From Faecalibacterium gallinarum (lineage in GTDB: Bacteria > Bacillota > Clostridia > Oscillospirales > Ruminococcaceae), in assembly GCF_022180365.1 (NCBI RefSeq), contig NZ_BQKV01000109.1:1-42265 (forward strand): a DNA stretch of 42,265 nucleotides, given 5' to 3'. The translations under genes were made by a program, and so were the position numbers. How positions within the stretch are numbered: position 1 is the stretch's first letter; each line of letters begins with the position of its first letter. The notes under the pieces were generated by a model. The model searched no databases, was not told where the DNA came from, and saw only the letters and a list, made by a program, of their open reading frames with translations. This document shows, in pieces, positions 1-7,425 of this stretch.

Positions 1-170
1 CTTGTTCTTCGCTCAGCACGCAATCGCTTGCGTCCTATACGAATTACTTTGTTTTTGGAATTGTTTAACGTGCGTTTCCAAATCCGCACGCAATAAGGTT
101 CCGTTACAAGTTTTTCGATATTGTTCAATTTTCAAGGTCCTGTGTGTCGCTCGCCTCTCGGCTGACGACC
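1..170 (-). ncRNA. 5' leader of an rRNA operon (16S gene expected just outside the window)
   Basis: Downstream of P2 on the minus strand the sequence contains CCTTGAAAATTGAACAAT (about 137-120), the motif normally found in rRNA operon leaders and 16S-23S spacers of clostridia, where it takes part in antitermination and rRNA processing. The 16S 5' end itself is not reached. The region was identified from this motif and from the two promoters, not from any rRNA sequence in the window. Confidence 0.7.
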
Positions 171-175
171 TCTTT

Positions 176-204
176 ATTTTACCACCGAACCGCTCGTTTG
201 TCAA
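176..204 (-). promoter_or_regulatory. Proximal (P2) promoter of the same rRNA operon
   Basis: Minus strand: consensus -35 TTGACA (204-199), 17-base spacer, -10 TAAAAT (181-176). The spacers of P1 and P2 share the ending GGTGG just before the -10. Tandem strong promoters are characteristic of rRNA operons. Confidence 0.8.
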
Positions 205-294
205 GCACTTTTTTTCGAAGTGTTTTGAGCTTTTCGATCGGTTTCGTGGGCTCCCGCAAGAGTCATTCTTTCGTGTGACCCGGGGTGCCTGAGT

Positions 295-323
295 ATAATA
301 CCACCGCCCCGCCCTTTTGTCAA
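295..323 (-). promoter_or_regulatory. Distal (P1) promoter of an rRNA operon running leftward
   Basis: Read on the minus strand: -35 TTGACA (323-318), a 17-base spacer, -10 TATTAT (300-295). Both hexamers are near consensus and the spacing is ideal. It is followed about 100 bases later by a second promoter with identical geometry and then by a leader typical of Firmicute rRNA operons. No protein gene in this part of the window would use it, so the target should lie left of base 1. Confidence 0.8.
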
Positions 324-478
324 CACCTTTTTTGGGATTTTTTGGAGTTTTTTCGGGACAGGCCAAAAAGGCCGCCGGGCGGCTCTCTTCTGGACTCCGC
401 CTTATATAAATATATACCTATTATAGAGCGCAAAAGCTCCGGACGAGGGCTTTTGTTTGTCAAGCGTGACCCGGGGAG

Positions 479-506
479 ATTTTAGACTGAAAATCCAGTC
501 TAAAAT
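479..506. repeat. Perfect 11-bp inverted repeat between rRNA promoters and nrdD
   Basis: Arms ATTTTAGACTG (479-489) and CAGTCTAAAAT (496-506) are perfectly complementary around a 6-base loop. There is no clean T tract, so it could be an operator, a weak terminator or a boundary element between the divergent rRNA and nrdD transcripts. The rest of 324-478 holds a 7-bp hairpin (CAAAAGC/GCTTTTG, 431-455) and no supportable gene. Confidence 0.6.
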
Positions 507-523
507 TTGGGTAAACCTACAAA

Positions 524-539
524 TTCCAATATATTGTGG
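524..539 (+). promoter_or_regulatory. NrdR-box-like operator upstream of nrdD
   Basis: The 16-mer TTCCAATATATTGTGG contains CAATATATTG (527-536), which fits the core of the published NrdR box (C-A/T-A-T-A-T-A-T-A/T-G) at every position. It lies just upstream of the nrdD -35. A second, degenerate copy (core 560-569, CAAATGATGG) sits about three helical turns downstream inside the promoter spacer; NrdR sites normally occur as such spaced pairs. NrdR is the ATP/dATP-sensing repressor of ribonucleotide reductase genes. Confidence 0.65.
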
Positions 540-547
540 TGCATCTA

Positions 548-577
548 TTGACTCACCCCCAAATGATGGTGTATTAT
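548..577 (+). promoter_or_regulatory. nrdD promoter
   Basis: -35 TTGACT (548-553), 18-base spacer, -10 TATTAT (572-577). The predicted start near 584 gives a leader of about 80 bases before nrdD. The spacer overlaps the weak second NrdR-like site. Confidence 0.7.
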
Positions 578-612
578 CTTAATCACAACAACAAGTGCGA
601 TAAGACATTGCA

Positions 613-640
613 GGCTGTGGCTGATCTTTCTGCCACAGCC
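613..640 (+). promoter_or_regulatory. Hairpin in the nrdD leader
   Basis: GGCTGTGGC (613-621) pairs perfectly with GCCACAGCC (632-640) over a 10-base loop and ends 12 bases before the GGAGG ribosome binding site. It may stabilise the mRNA or influence initiation. No known riboswitch is recognised. Confidence 0.5.
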
Positions 641-663
641 CTTTGACAGATGGAGGATACGTC

Positions 664-2835
664 ATGAAGATCATCAAGCGCAGCGGGACAGAGGTCCCCT
701 TCGACATAACCAAGATCATTGTGGCCATTACCAAGGCCAATGACTCGGTGGATGCCCGCGATCGTCTGACCCAGGAGCAGATCACCCGGATCTCCTCGGC
801 CGTGGCGGAGCGCTGCCAGGCCCTGAACCGGGCCGTCAACGTGGAAGAGATCCAGGACATGGTGGAGAACGAGCTGATGGACGCCCGGGCCCACAACGTG
901 GCCCGCCACTATATCACCTACCGCTATGTCCAGAACCTCAAGCGCCAGACCAACACCACCGACGAGCGGATCCTCAGCCTGATCGAGTGCAACAACGAGG
1001 AAGTCAAGCAGGAGAACGCCAACAAGAACCCCACCGTCAACAGCGTTCAGCGGGACTATATGGCGGGCGAGATCTCCAAGGACCTGACCAGCCGGCTGCT
1101 GCTGCCCCCGGACATCGTCAAGGCCCACCAGGAAGGTCTGATCCACTTCCACGATTCGGACTACTTCGCCCAGCACATGCACAACTGCGACCTGGTGAAC
1201 CTGGAGGATATGCTCCAGAACGGCACCGTCATCTCGGGCACCTATATTGAGAAGCCCCACAGCTTCTCCACCGCCTGCAACATCGCCACCCAGATCATTG
1301 CCCAGGTGGCCTCCAACCAGTACGGCGGCCAGAGCATCAGCCTGACCCATCTGGCCCCCTTCGTGGACGTCTCCCGCAAGAAGATCGCCCTGGAAGTGGA
1401 GGAGGAGATGGCGGGCCTGGATGTCTCCGCCGAGCGGAAGAAGGCCATTGTGGAGCGCCGGCTCCGGGCCGAGATCAACCGGGGCGTCCAGACCATCCAG
1501 TACCAGGTGGTCACCCTGATGACCACCAACGGCCAGGCCCCCTTTATCACCGTCTTTATGTACCTGGGCGAGGCCCGCAACCCCCAGGAGAAGGCCGACC
1601 TGGCCATCATCATTGAGGAGACCATCCGCCAGCGGTACCAGGGCGTCAAGAACGAGAAGGGCGTCTGGATCACCCCGGCCTTCCCCAAACTGATCTATGT
1701 GCTGGAGGAGGACAACATCCGCCCCGGCACCCCCTACTACTACCTGACCGAGCTGGCCGCCAAGTGCACCGCCAAGCGGATGGTGCCCGACTATATCTCG
1801 GAAAAGAAGATGCTGGAACTGAAGGTCGACAAGAACGGCGAGGGCCACTGCTACACCTGCATGGGCTGCCGCAGCTTCCTGACCCCCTATGTGGACCCCG
1901 AGACCAACCAGCCCAAGTACTACGGCCGGTTCAACCAGGGCGTGGTCACCATCAACCTGGTGGACGTGGCCCTGAGCTCGGGGGGCAACTTCGAGAAGTT
2001 CTGGAAGATCTTCGACGAGCGGCTGGATCTCTGCCACCGGGCTTTGCAGGCCCGCCACAAGCGGCTGCTGGGCACCCCCAGCGACGCCGCCCCCATCCTG
2101 TGGCAGTACGGCGCCCTGGCCCGCCTGAAGAAGGGCGAGAAGATCGACAAGCTGCTCTTCGGCGGTTACTCCACCATCAGCCTGGGCTATGCGGGCCTGT
2201 ATGAGTGCGTCAAGTATATGACCGGCAAGAGCCACACCGACCCCAGCGCCAAGCCTTTTGCCCTGAGCGTCATGCAGCACATGAACGACCGGCTGGCCAC
2301 CTGGAAGAAGGCCGAGAACATGGACTACTCCCTCTACGGCACCCCCCTGGAGTCCACCACCTACAAGTTCGCCAAGTGCTTGCAGAAGCGGTTCGGCATC
2401 ATCCCCGGCATCACCGACAAGAACTATATCACCAACAGCTACCACGTCCATGTGTCGGAGCAGATCGACGCCTTCACCAAGCTGAAGTTCGAGAGCGAGT
2501 TCCAGCAGCTGTCCCCCGGCGGCGCCATCAGCTATGTGGAAGTGCCCAACATGCAGGATAACCTGGAGGCCGTCATGAGCGTGCTCCAGTTCATCTACGA
2601 CAACATCATGTACGCCGAGCTGAACACCAAGTCCGACTACTGCCAGTGCTGCGGCTACGACGGCGAGATCAAGATCGTCGAGGACGACGGCAAGCTGGTC
2701 TGGGAGTGCCCCAAGTGCGGCAACCGGGACCAGAACAAGCTGAACGTGGCCCGCCGCACCTGCGGGTATATCGGCACCCAGTTCTGGAACCAGGGCCGCA
2801 CCCAGGAGATCAAGGACCGGGTCCTCCACCTGTAA
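664..2835 (+). CDS. nrdD: Anaerobic (class III) ribonucleoside-triphosphate reductase
   Basis: Cytoplasmic glycyl-radical enzyme that reduces ribonucleoside triphosphates to dNTPs without oxygen. The protein has 723 residues, normal for the family. Visible parts are an N-terminal ATP-cone (about 3-92, dNTP allosteric control), the conserved active-site cysteine in MGCRS (Cys402), a C-terminal zinc site (Cys660, Cys663, Cys682, Cys685) and the glycyl-radical motif RTCGYIG with Gly701. The ATG at 664 is chosen over an in-frame TTG at 643 because GGAGG (652-656) sits 7 bases before it and the ATP-cone starts right there. Its activase, nrdG, lies 0.9 kb downstream on the same strand, separated by a divergent two-gene unit. 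Regulation by NrdR is likely from the upstream boxes. Confidence 0.97.
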   Translation: MKIIKRSGTEVPFDITKIIVAITKANDSVDARDRLTQEQITRISSAVAERCQALNRAVNVEEIQDMVENELMDARAHNVARHYITYRYVQNLKRQTNTTDERILSLIECNNEEVKQENANKNPTVNSVQRDYMAGEISKDLTSRLLLPPDIVKAHQEGLIHFHDSDYFAQHMHNCDLVNLEDMLQNGTVISGTYIEKPHSFSTACNIATQIIAQVASNQYGGQSISLTHLAPFVDVSRKKIALEVEEEMAGLDVSAERKKAIVERRLRAEINRGVQTIQYQVVTLMTTNGQAPFITVFMYLGEARNPQEKADLAIIIEETIRQRYQGVKNEKGVWITPAFPKLIYVLEEDNIRPGTPYYYLTELAAKCTAKRMVPDYISEKKMLELKVDKNGEGHCYTCMGCRSFLTPYVDPETNQPKYYGRFNQGVVTINLVDVALSSGGNFEKFWKIFDERLDLCHRALQARHKRLLGTPSDAAPILWQYGALARLKKGEKIDKLLFGGYSTISLGYAGLYECVKYMTGKSHTDPSAKPFALSVMQHMNDRLATWKKAENMDYSLYGTPLESTTYKFAKCLQKRFGIIPGITDKNYITNSYHVHVSEQIDAFTKLKFESEFQQLSPGGAISYVEVPNMQDNLEAVMSVLQFIYDNIMYAELNTKSDYCQCCGYDGEIKIVEDDGKLVWECPKCGNRDQNKLNVARRTCGYIGTQFWNQGRTQEIKDRVLHL

Positions 2836-2876
2836 TTCTGAACGCTCCGGCTTTTGCGCAGGCGCTCCCCCAACAC

Positions 2877-2910
2877 AAAGCCCCCGCCGGGCGAACCCGG
2901 CGGGGGCTTT
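2877..2910 (+). terminator. Intrinsic terminator between nrdD and the HPr-like gene
   Basis: Perfect 15-bp stem AAAGCCCCCGCCGGG (2877-2891) with CCCGGCGGGGGCTTT (2896-2910) around a CGAA tetraloop. With A and T ends on both sides it can serve both converging genes. Confidence 0.85.
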
Positions 2911-2947
2911 GGTTTAGGGTTTTAGGATTTAGGGGGTGTTATGGGGC

Positions 2948-3169
2948 TCAGGCGGTCACGGCGCGGACGCAGATGCGCAGGGCGCGCTCGTTCTCCGAGA
3001 CGATCTGAACCGGGCGGCTGTAATCCAGCCGCAGGATGCCCAGGATGCTCTTGGCATCGGCGATCTCGCCGTTGGCGTCGTGGACGCCCACGTCGCTGTC
3101 CAGCCCGCAGGCTGCATCCACCAGGGCCTTGATCTGCTGAACACCCGCGATCTTAACCTTCTGAATCAT
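2948..3169 (-). CDS. HPr-family phosphocarrier-like protein lacking the catalytic histidine
   Basis: A 73-residue protein with the size and layout of HPr, the small phosphocarrier of the PTS. The segment DAKSILGILRLD (38-49) matches the regulatory Ser46 region of HPr, with Ser41 as the counterpart. The N-terminal region, where HPr carries the phosphorylated His15 before ARP, has no histidine at all (AGVQQIKALV), so PTS phosphotransfer by the normal route is unlikely. Such histidine-less HPr-like proteins are common in clostridia and mostly uncharacterised; a regulatory role is an inference. The start is supported by GAAAGGAG (3185-3178 region). A 28-codon ORF precedes it on the same strand, 36 bases upstream. 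Confidence 0.8.
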   Translation of the reverse strand: MIQKVKIAGVQQIKALVDAACGLDSDVGVHDANGEIADAKSILGILRLDYSRPVQIVSENERALRICVRAVTA

Positions 3170-3205
3170 TCCAAACGCTCCTTTCGGTCTATTGGCTGAG
3201 AGGAA

Positions 3206-3292
3206 TCAGACATCCTCACGCTGGGTCTGAACGGCGCCCGCAGTGTAGATGACCTCAAACACAGAGTGCAGGATCTTGTTCATGATCTTCAT
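3206..3292 (-). CDS. 28-residue microprotein upstream of the HPr-like gene
   Basis: Short ORF with sequence starting MKIMNKILHSVFEVIYT and ending QREDV. It is preceded by a strong ribosome binding site (AAAGGAG, 9 bases before the ATG) and a promoter with a leader of about 160 bases, and is followed directly by the HPr-like gene. The N-terminal half could form an amphipathic helix. I recognise no family. It could be a functional microprotein or a leader peptide that controls translation of the HPr-like gene. The very good SD argues that it is translated. Confidence 0.55.
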   Translation of the reverse strand: MKIMNKILHSVFEVIYTAGAVQTQREDV

Positions 3293-3450
3293 GATATCGT
3301 GCTCCTTTATGAGAAAACAAATCAACAAAAAAGTTTTGCCGAGTTTGTCAGGCAAAAGCCTGTTCGGCGGGGGCTCCAACGGAGAGCCCCCTCTGCCGGC
3401 CGGCCGAGGACACGCCTCGAACCGGTAGAACATATTGTATCCATGTCCAT
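3293..3450 (-). ncRNA. Structured 5' leader of the microprotein/HPr-like unit
   Basis: About 158 bases between the predicted start and the microprotein. On the minus strand it holds, in order, a GAGG/CCTC hairpin, a CGGCCGGCCG block, an 8-bp stem GGGGGCTC/GAGCCCCC (3391-3369), a small AGGC/GCCT hairpin and a T-rich stretch before the SD. The arrangement resembles an attenuator or regulatory leader. No known riboswitch class is recognised. Confidence 0.4.
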
Positions 3451-3456
3451 GGCCGT

Positions 3457-3485
3457 ATTATATTCACCTTGCACATCAAATGCAA
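3457..3485 (-). promoter_or_regulatory. Promoter of the microprotein/HPr-like unit
   Basis: Minus strand: -35 TTGCAT (3485-3480), 17-base spacer, perfect -10 TATAAT (3462-3457). The predicted start is near 3450. Confidence 0.7.
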
Positions 3486-3732
3486 GTGGTTTTTGTGCAA
3501 TTCGTCAGGCTCAACAATATTAACACGACCAAGACAATAGTTTTCAGCGCAAGAGCACGGTTTTGTGTGCACGCAGGAGAAACACGTACGCCCCAAAGAA
3601 ACGCTGCTTCGTTATAAACAAAACGTTCACTATTTTGTGCCGGAGTTTGTCCGCTGCCGGCCCGCTCTCCGTCCACTTTTTGGGCGGGGAACAGCGGCCG
3701 CCGGGCCCCCTCCCGGAAAGGAGTTTTTTTTC

Positions 3733-4287
3733 ATGAATTACGCCACCGTCAAATACTACGACATCGCCAACGGCCCCGGGGTACGGACCAGCCTGTTTGT
3801 CTCGGGGTGCACCCACCGGTGCAAGGGCTGCTTTAACGAGGTGGCCTGGGATTTCAGCTACGGCCAGCCCTTCGACAAAATCATCCGGAACGAGATCTTT
3901 GCCTCCTGCCAGCCGGACTACATCACCGGGCTGTCCCTTTTGGGGGGCGAGCCCATGGAGCCCGAGAACCAGCGGGAGCTGGTGCGGTTCGCCCGGAACT
4001 TCAAGGCCCTCTACCCCCAGAAAACCATCTGGTGCTACTCGGGCTACACCTTCGAGCAGCTCACCGGCCAGGTGGAGAGCCGGGGCCGGTGCGAGGTGAC
4101 CGACGAGTTCTTGTCTTATCTGGACGTGCTGGTGGACGGGCCCTTCGTGGAATCCCTCCACGACATCTCCCTGCGGTTCCGGGGCAGCAGCAACCAGCGG
4201 CTTTTGGATATGCCCAAATCCCTGGCCGCCGGGCAGCCGGTGCTCTGGGTGGACGAACCGGTCTTTTCCACCCACACCATGGACTGA
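3733..4287 (+). CDS. nrdG: Anaerobic ribonucleotide reductase activating protein
   Basis: Radical-SAM enzyme that generates the glycyl radical on NrdD by reductive cleavage of S-adenosylmethionine. It has 184 residues, slightly longer than the usual 150-180. The iron-sulfur motif C-x3-C-x2-C is Cys26, Cys30, Cys33 (GCTHRCKGC), followed by LSLLGGEP, the SAM-binding region typical of NrdG. The ATG at 3733 follows GGAAAGGAG with 8 T-rich bases between. The 3486-3732 stretch upstream shows no convincing promoter or clear NrdR box; expression may come from there or from read-through. It is adjacent to but not cotranscribed with nrdD in an obvious way. Confidence 0.95.
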   Translation: MNYATVKYYDIANGPGVRTSLFVSGCTHRCKGCFNEVAWDFSYGQPFDKIIRNEIFASCQPDYITGLSLLGGEPMEPENQRELVRFARNFKALYPQKTIWCYSGYTFEQLTGQVESRGRCEVTDEFLSYLDVLVDGPFVESLHDISLRFRGSSNQRLLDMPKSLAAGQPVLWVDEPVFSTHTMD

Positions 4288-4314
4288 GCCCCGCGCCTAT
4301 ATAATGTATAATAT

Positions 4315-4368
4315 AAAAAAGAGCGGCGCCGCCCTCCCCTTTTTGGGGGAAAGCGGTTCCGCTCTTTT
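4315..4368. terminator. Bidirectional terminator between nrdG and recQ
   Basis: AAAAGAGCGG (4317-4326) pairs with CCGCTCTTTT (4359-4368), with an inner CTCCCC/GGGGGA hairpin. A tracts and T tracts on either side suit both converging genes. Confidence 0.8.
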
Positions 4369-4379
4369 GTGGTTTCGGG

Positions 4380-5939
4380 TTATCCGTTCCGGCTGTCCAG
4401 CATCTCCTGCACCAGCCGGACAAAGCTGACGCCATAGCGGGCGGTCTTGGCCTCGTTGACCCCGGGAATGGACCGGAACTCGTCCAGGCTCACCGGCTTT
4501 TTGGCGCAGATCTCCCGCAGGGCGGCGTCCCCCAGCACCAGGAAGGCCGGGATCTTGGCCCGGGCGGCCAGCCGTTTGCGCAGGCCGTAAAGGGCCGACA
4601 GCAGTTTCTGGTCGAATTCGTCGGGGGCGGCTTTGGGAGCCGAGCGCCGGGGCGGCGGGTTCTGCCGGGCGGCTTCCATCCGCGCGGCGGCGGCCCGTTC
4701 TTCCCGTTCCAGGGCCAGGCAGGCCGAGCAGCGGCCGCAGCGGGCCGGGGCCTTCTGGCCGAAGTACCCGAGGATGAACCCCCGTAAACACCGCCGGGTG
4801 GTGGAATAATAGGTCATGTACTTGAGCCGCTCCTCCGCCTTTTCGGCGGCCTCGGTCTTCACCTCGGGGGGAAGATCGGTCTGGTTCTCCTGTTCCCGCT
4901 CCATCAAAAAGCGGATGGTCCGCACGTCCATCCCCGCGTAGAGCAGCACGCACCGGGCGGGCTCACCGTCCCGCCCCGCCCGGCCGGCCTCCTGGTAATA
5001 GCTCTCCAGGTCCTTCGGCATATTGTAATGGATCACAAACCGGACGTTGGGCTTGTTGATCCCCATGCCGAAGGCGTTGGTGGCCACCATCACCTGAATC
5101 CGGTCGTAGAGAAAATCGTCCTGGTTTTTCTGCCGCACTTCGGGGGCCAGCTTGGCGTGGTAGGCCGCCGCCCGAATCCGGTGGCTCATGAGCAGGACGG
5201 TGACCTCGTCCACCTGGCGGGTGGTGCTGCAATAGACGATCCCGGTCTTGTCCCCCTGTTCCAGAATCAGCTCCAAAAGCCGGGCGGGCTTTTCGCTGGA
5301 AACCATCTGCCGGGTCTCAAAAAAGAGGTTGGGCCGGTCGAAGCTGGCCGTCACCTCGTAGGGGGTGCGGAGATCCAGCGCCGCCCGGATATCCTCCCGC
5401 ACCCGGGCGGTGGCCGTGGCGGTGAAAGCCCCCACCACCGGCCGGGCGGGCAGCTGGTCGATGAACTGCTGGATTTTCAGGTAGCTAGGGCGGAAATCCT
5501 GGCCCCACTGGCTGATGCAGTGGGCCTCGTCCACCGCCACCATGCTGATCCGCTGTTCCCTGGCAAAATGGAGAAAGCCGGGCATCTCCAGCCGCTCGGG
5601 GGCTACATAGATGATCTTGTACCACCCGGCCCGGGCCCGCTGGAGCATCAGGGCTTTCTGGCGGTCGTTGAGGCTGTTGTTCAGAAACGCCGCCTTGACC
5701 CCCGCCTGGACCAGGGCCCCCACCTGGTCCCGCATCAGGCTGACCAGGGGGGAGACTACGATGGTGATGCCGGGCAGCAGCAGGGCGGGCACCTGGTAGC
5801 AGACCGACTTGCCCGCGCCGGTGGGCATAACCGCCAATACGTCCCGCCCCGCCAGCAGCTGGCGGACAATTTCCTCCTGCCCGGGGCGAAAGGTATCGTA
5901 GCCGAAGTATTTTTTCAGTACATTGATTGCTTCCTGCAT
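4380..5939 (-). CDS. recQ: ATP-dependent DNA helicase RecQ
   Basis: 3'-5' DNA helicase for recombination and replication-fork repair. The 519-residue protein has Walker A TGAGKS (40-45), the DEAH box (137-140) followed by CISQWGQDFR, the QEAGRAGRDG motif (316-325), four zinc-ligand cysteines (384, 401, 404, 407) and a C-terminal HRDC domain (about 440-519). It is shorter than the E. coli enzyme (about 610) because the winged-helix part between zinc site and HRDC is largely missing, a form seen in clostridia. The ATG at 5939 is preferred; in-frame codons further upstream run through a terminator hairpin. The SD is weak (AAGGGA). Confidence 0.93.
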   Translation of the reverse strand: MQEAINVLKKYFGYDTFRPGQEEIVRQLLAGRDVLAVMPTGAGKSVCYQVPALLLPGITIVVSPLVSLMRDQVGALVQAGVKAAFLNNSLNDRQKALMLQRARAGWYKIIYVAPERLEMPGFLHFAREQRISMVAVDEAHCISQWGQDFRPSYLKIQQFIDQLPARPVVGAFTATATARVREDIRAALDLRTPYEVTASFDRPNLFFETRQMVSSEKPARLLELILEQGDKTGIVYCSTTRQVDEVTVLLMSHRIRAAAYHAKLAPEVRQKNQDDFLYDRIQVMVATNAFGMGINKPNVRFVIHYNMPKDLESYYQEAGRAGRDGEPARCVLLYAGMDVRTIRFLMEREQENQTDLPPEVKTEAAEKAEERLKYMTYYSTTRRCLRGFILGYFGQKAPARCGRCSACLALEREERAAAARMEAARQNPPPRRSAPKAAPDEFDQKLLSALYGLRKRLAARAKIPAFLVLGDAALREICAKKPVSLDEFRSIPGVNEAKTARYGVSFVRLVQEMLDSRNG

Positions 5940-5968
5940 ATCCCTTTTTTCCGAAAATCCTGTGAAAT

Positions 5969-6000
5969 AAAAGGCCTCCATTGGGGATTGGAGGCCTTTT
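5969..6000 (-). terminator. Terminator behind the glycosyltransferase gene
   Basis: AAAAGGCCTCCA (5969-5980) and TGGAGGCCTTTT (5989-6000) form a perfect 12-bp stem. It lies between the glycosyltransferase stop and the recQ start on the minus strand, so recQ probably has its own promoter, although none is obvious. Confidence 0.85.
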
Positions 6001-6013
6001 TTGAGAAGAAATT

Positions 6014-7132
6014 TTATTTGTTGATCAATCCTACCACGTAATTGGCAATCTTTTTCGCGTTGTCCAGATCCCGGTACTCCCGCTGGGCCGCCGCGATCTC
6101 GTGGTACTGCTGGCAATGGTTCTGGAGCAGAATGTCGATCACCTGCGGGATCTTTTCCGGCCCATCGCAGATGACGCCCAGGTTGTGCCTTGTGATCAGC
6201 TGGGGGTTATCCCGTTCCTGCCCGGGCAGCGCCCCGGTGACGACCAGGGGCAGGTTCATCACGATGCCCTCCATCAGAGAGTTGGGGCTCCCTCTTGCAA
6301 TCAGCAGATCGTGCTCCGCCATCTCTTTCTGCATCTCGGTGACAAACCCCAGAATCCGCATCCGGCCTTCGTATTCCGGCAGGAAGGAAGCCTCCAGCGC
6401 CTCTTTCATCCGGCGATTCCGGCCGCAGATAATGGTCAGCGACACATTGGTCTGGGTCATCAGCATCTCCGCATACCGTTTGAGGTTGCCGCTCCCTTCG
6501 CCGCCGCTCATCATCAGGCAGCGCAGCGGGCGTTTGCCATCGTATTCCTGTTTGGGGTGGTTTCTCGCCCAGTCTGTAAACTGGCGGCGGCTGGGGAACC
6601 CGATCAAAACCAGTTTTTCCCGGGGCATCCCGTGGCGCAGCGAACAGTCATAGGCCTCCTGGGTGGGGCAGATCGTCCGAAACGCGCCGGGCTCACACCA
6701 GGTCCTGTGGATGTTGATGATATCTGCCTGGAGCACCACCAGAGGGATATTCAGTTTCAAATGGTTCAGGATTCGGAGGATCGACCCGTTGAACATCGAG
6801 TGGACGCTCAGGATCAGATCCGGGCGGAACGACTCCATCAAACGCCGGAAATTGTGCAGGCTGAAAGAAGAGATCCCTGTAATTCCGGTTTTGAGGAGAA
6901 GGTTGTCATGATCCGACAGTTCATACGACAGCTTCCACAAACCGCTGGCGTAGCGGGTGGTCACACCATAGATCTTGGACATCCGGGGCCCATAGGGGCC
7001 AAGAAGTTCAAACCCATCGATCACCCGGACCTCGAGATCCGGGATCTCTTTGAACTGCTCTACCAGAGAATCGGAAATAGACTTATGGCCGTAGCCGGTA
7101 TACATCGCTGTAATCAATAATATTTTTTTCAT
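6014..7132 (-). CDS. MGDG synthase/UgtP-type glycolipid glycosyltransferase
   Basis: 372-residue GT28-type enzyme. The N-terminus (KKILLITAMYTGYGHKSISD) is the MGDG-synthase domain with the glycine- and histidine-containing GYGHKS loop that meets the lipid acceptor. The C-terminal half has the GT-B donor fold with GGEGSGN, ARGSPNSLMEG and the ALPGQERDN segment typical of the nucleotide-sugar site. Relatives transfer glucose or galactose from UDP-sugar to diacylglycerol at the inner membrane face and provide glycolipid for membranes and lipoteichoic acid. The precise sugar cannot be read from sequence. A cell-wall glycosyltransferase such as MurG is less likely because of the N-terminal domain. 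Confidence 0.85.
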   Translation of the reverse strand: MKKILLITAMYTGYGHKSISDSLVEQFKEIPDLEVRVIDGFELLGPYGPRMSKIYGVTTRYASGLWKLSYELSDHDNLLLKTGITGISSFSLHNFRRLMESFRPDLILSVHSMFNGSILRILNHLKLNIPLVVLQADIINIHRTWCEPGAFRTICPTQEAYDCSLRHGMPREKLVLIGFPSRRQFTDWARNHPKQEYDGKRPLRCLMMSGGEGSGNLKRYAEMLMTQTNVSLTIICGRNRRMKEALEASFLPEYEGRMRILGFVTEMQKEMAEHDLLIARGSPNSLMEGIVMNLPLVVTGALPGQERDNPQLITRHNLGVICDGPEKIPQVIDILLQNHCQQYHEIAAAQREYRDLDNAKKIANYVVGLINK

Positions 7133-7181
7133 AACCGATTGTCCTCTGCGGGAAATACCCGTTTTTCACCATTATAGCCCC

Positions 7182-7209
7182 ATTATACACAATTTTCTGC
7201 GGTTTTCAA
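7182..7209 (-). promoter_or_regulatory. Promoter of the glycosyltransferase gene
   Basis: Minus strand: -35 TTGAAA (7209-7204), 16-base spacer, -10 TATAAT (7187-7182). A second TATAAT lies 11 bases further on. The start would give a leader of about 40 bases. Confidence 0.6.
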
Positions 7210-7318
7210 TCTGCTGTTTCTGGAATCTCCTTTTTGTCGCATGAACCCGTCCGAATTTTTTTGTTGAGTATAGCCAAAACCAGGAAAAAAACAGACCGCC
7301 TCTTTTGAACCTGGCACA

Positions 7319-7347
7319 TTGAATTTCAAAATCCAACGTAGTATACT
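7319..7347 (+). promoter_or_regulatory. Promoter of the antiporter gene
   Basis: -35 TTGAAT (7319-7324), 17-base spacer, -10 TATACT (7342-7347). With the divergent glycosyltransferase promoter this accounts for most of the 290-base gap at 7133-7425. Confidence 0.6.
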
Positions 7348-7425
7348 CATACTGGTTCATAGAGCGTTCTGCCCTTTGGCTTAAAAATCAAGGAGGATTC
7401 ACGGGGCCTGGCCCCTGACTGTTTT

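Noticed and set aside
2-366. Short open frames on both strands over the rRNA promoter region
   Set aside because: They cover two consensus promoters and a non-coding leader; no SD or homologous protein pattern.
613-640. The nrdD leader hairpin as a cobalamin or other known riboswitch
   Set aside because: Only one 9-bp hairpin in a leader of about 80 bases; none of the conserved boxes of known riboswitches is visible.
583-2829. A 748-codon open frame antisense to nrdD
   Set aside because: It is longer than nrdD but has low-complexity Leu/Val/Gly/Ala/Asp/His composition from the GC-rich third positions of nrdD, no SD and no recognisable domain. nrdD has all catalytic motifs.
3420-3440. A possible NrdR box (core GAACATATTG, 3428-3437) between the HPr-like unit and nrdG
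   Set aside because: It matches 8 of 10 core positions but lies 300 bases from nrdG and downstream of the minus-strand promoter, with no second copy at the right distance.
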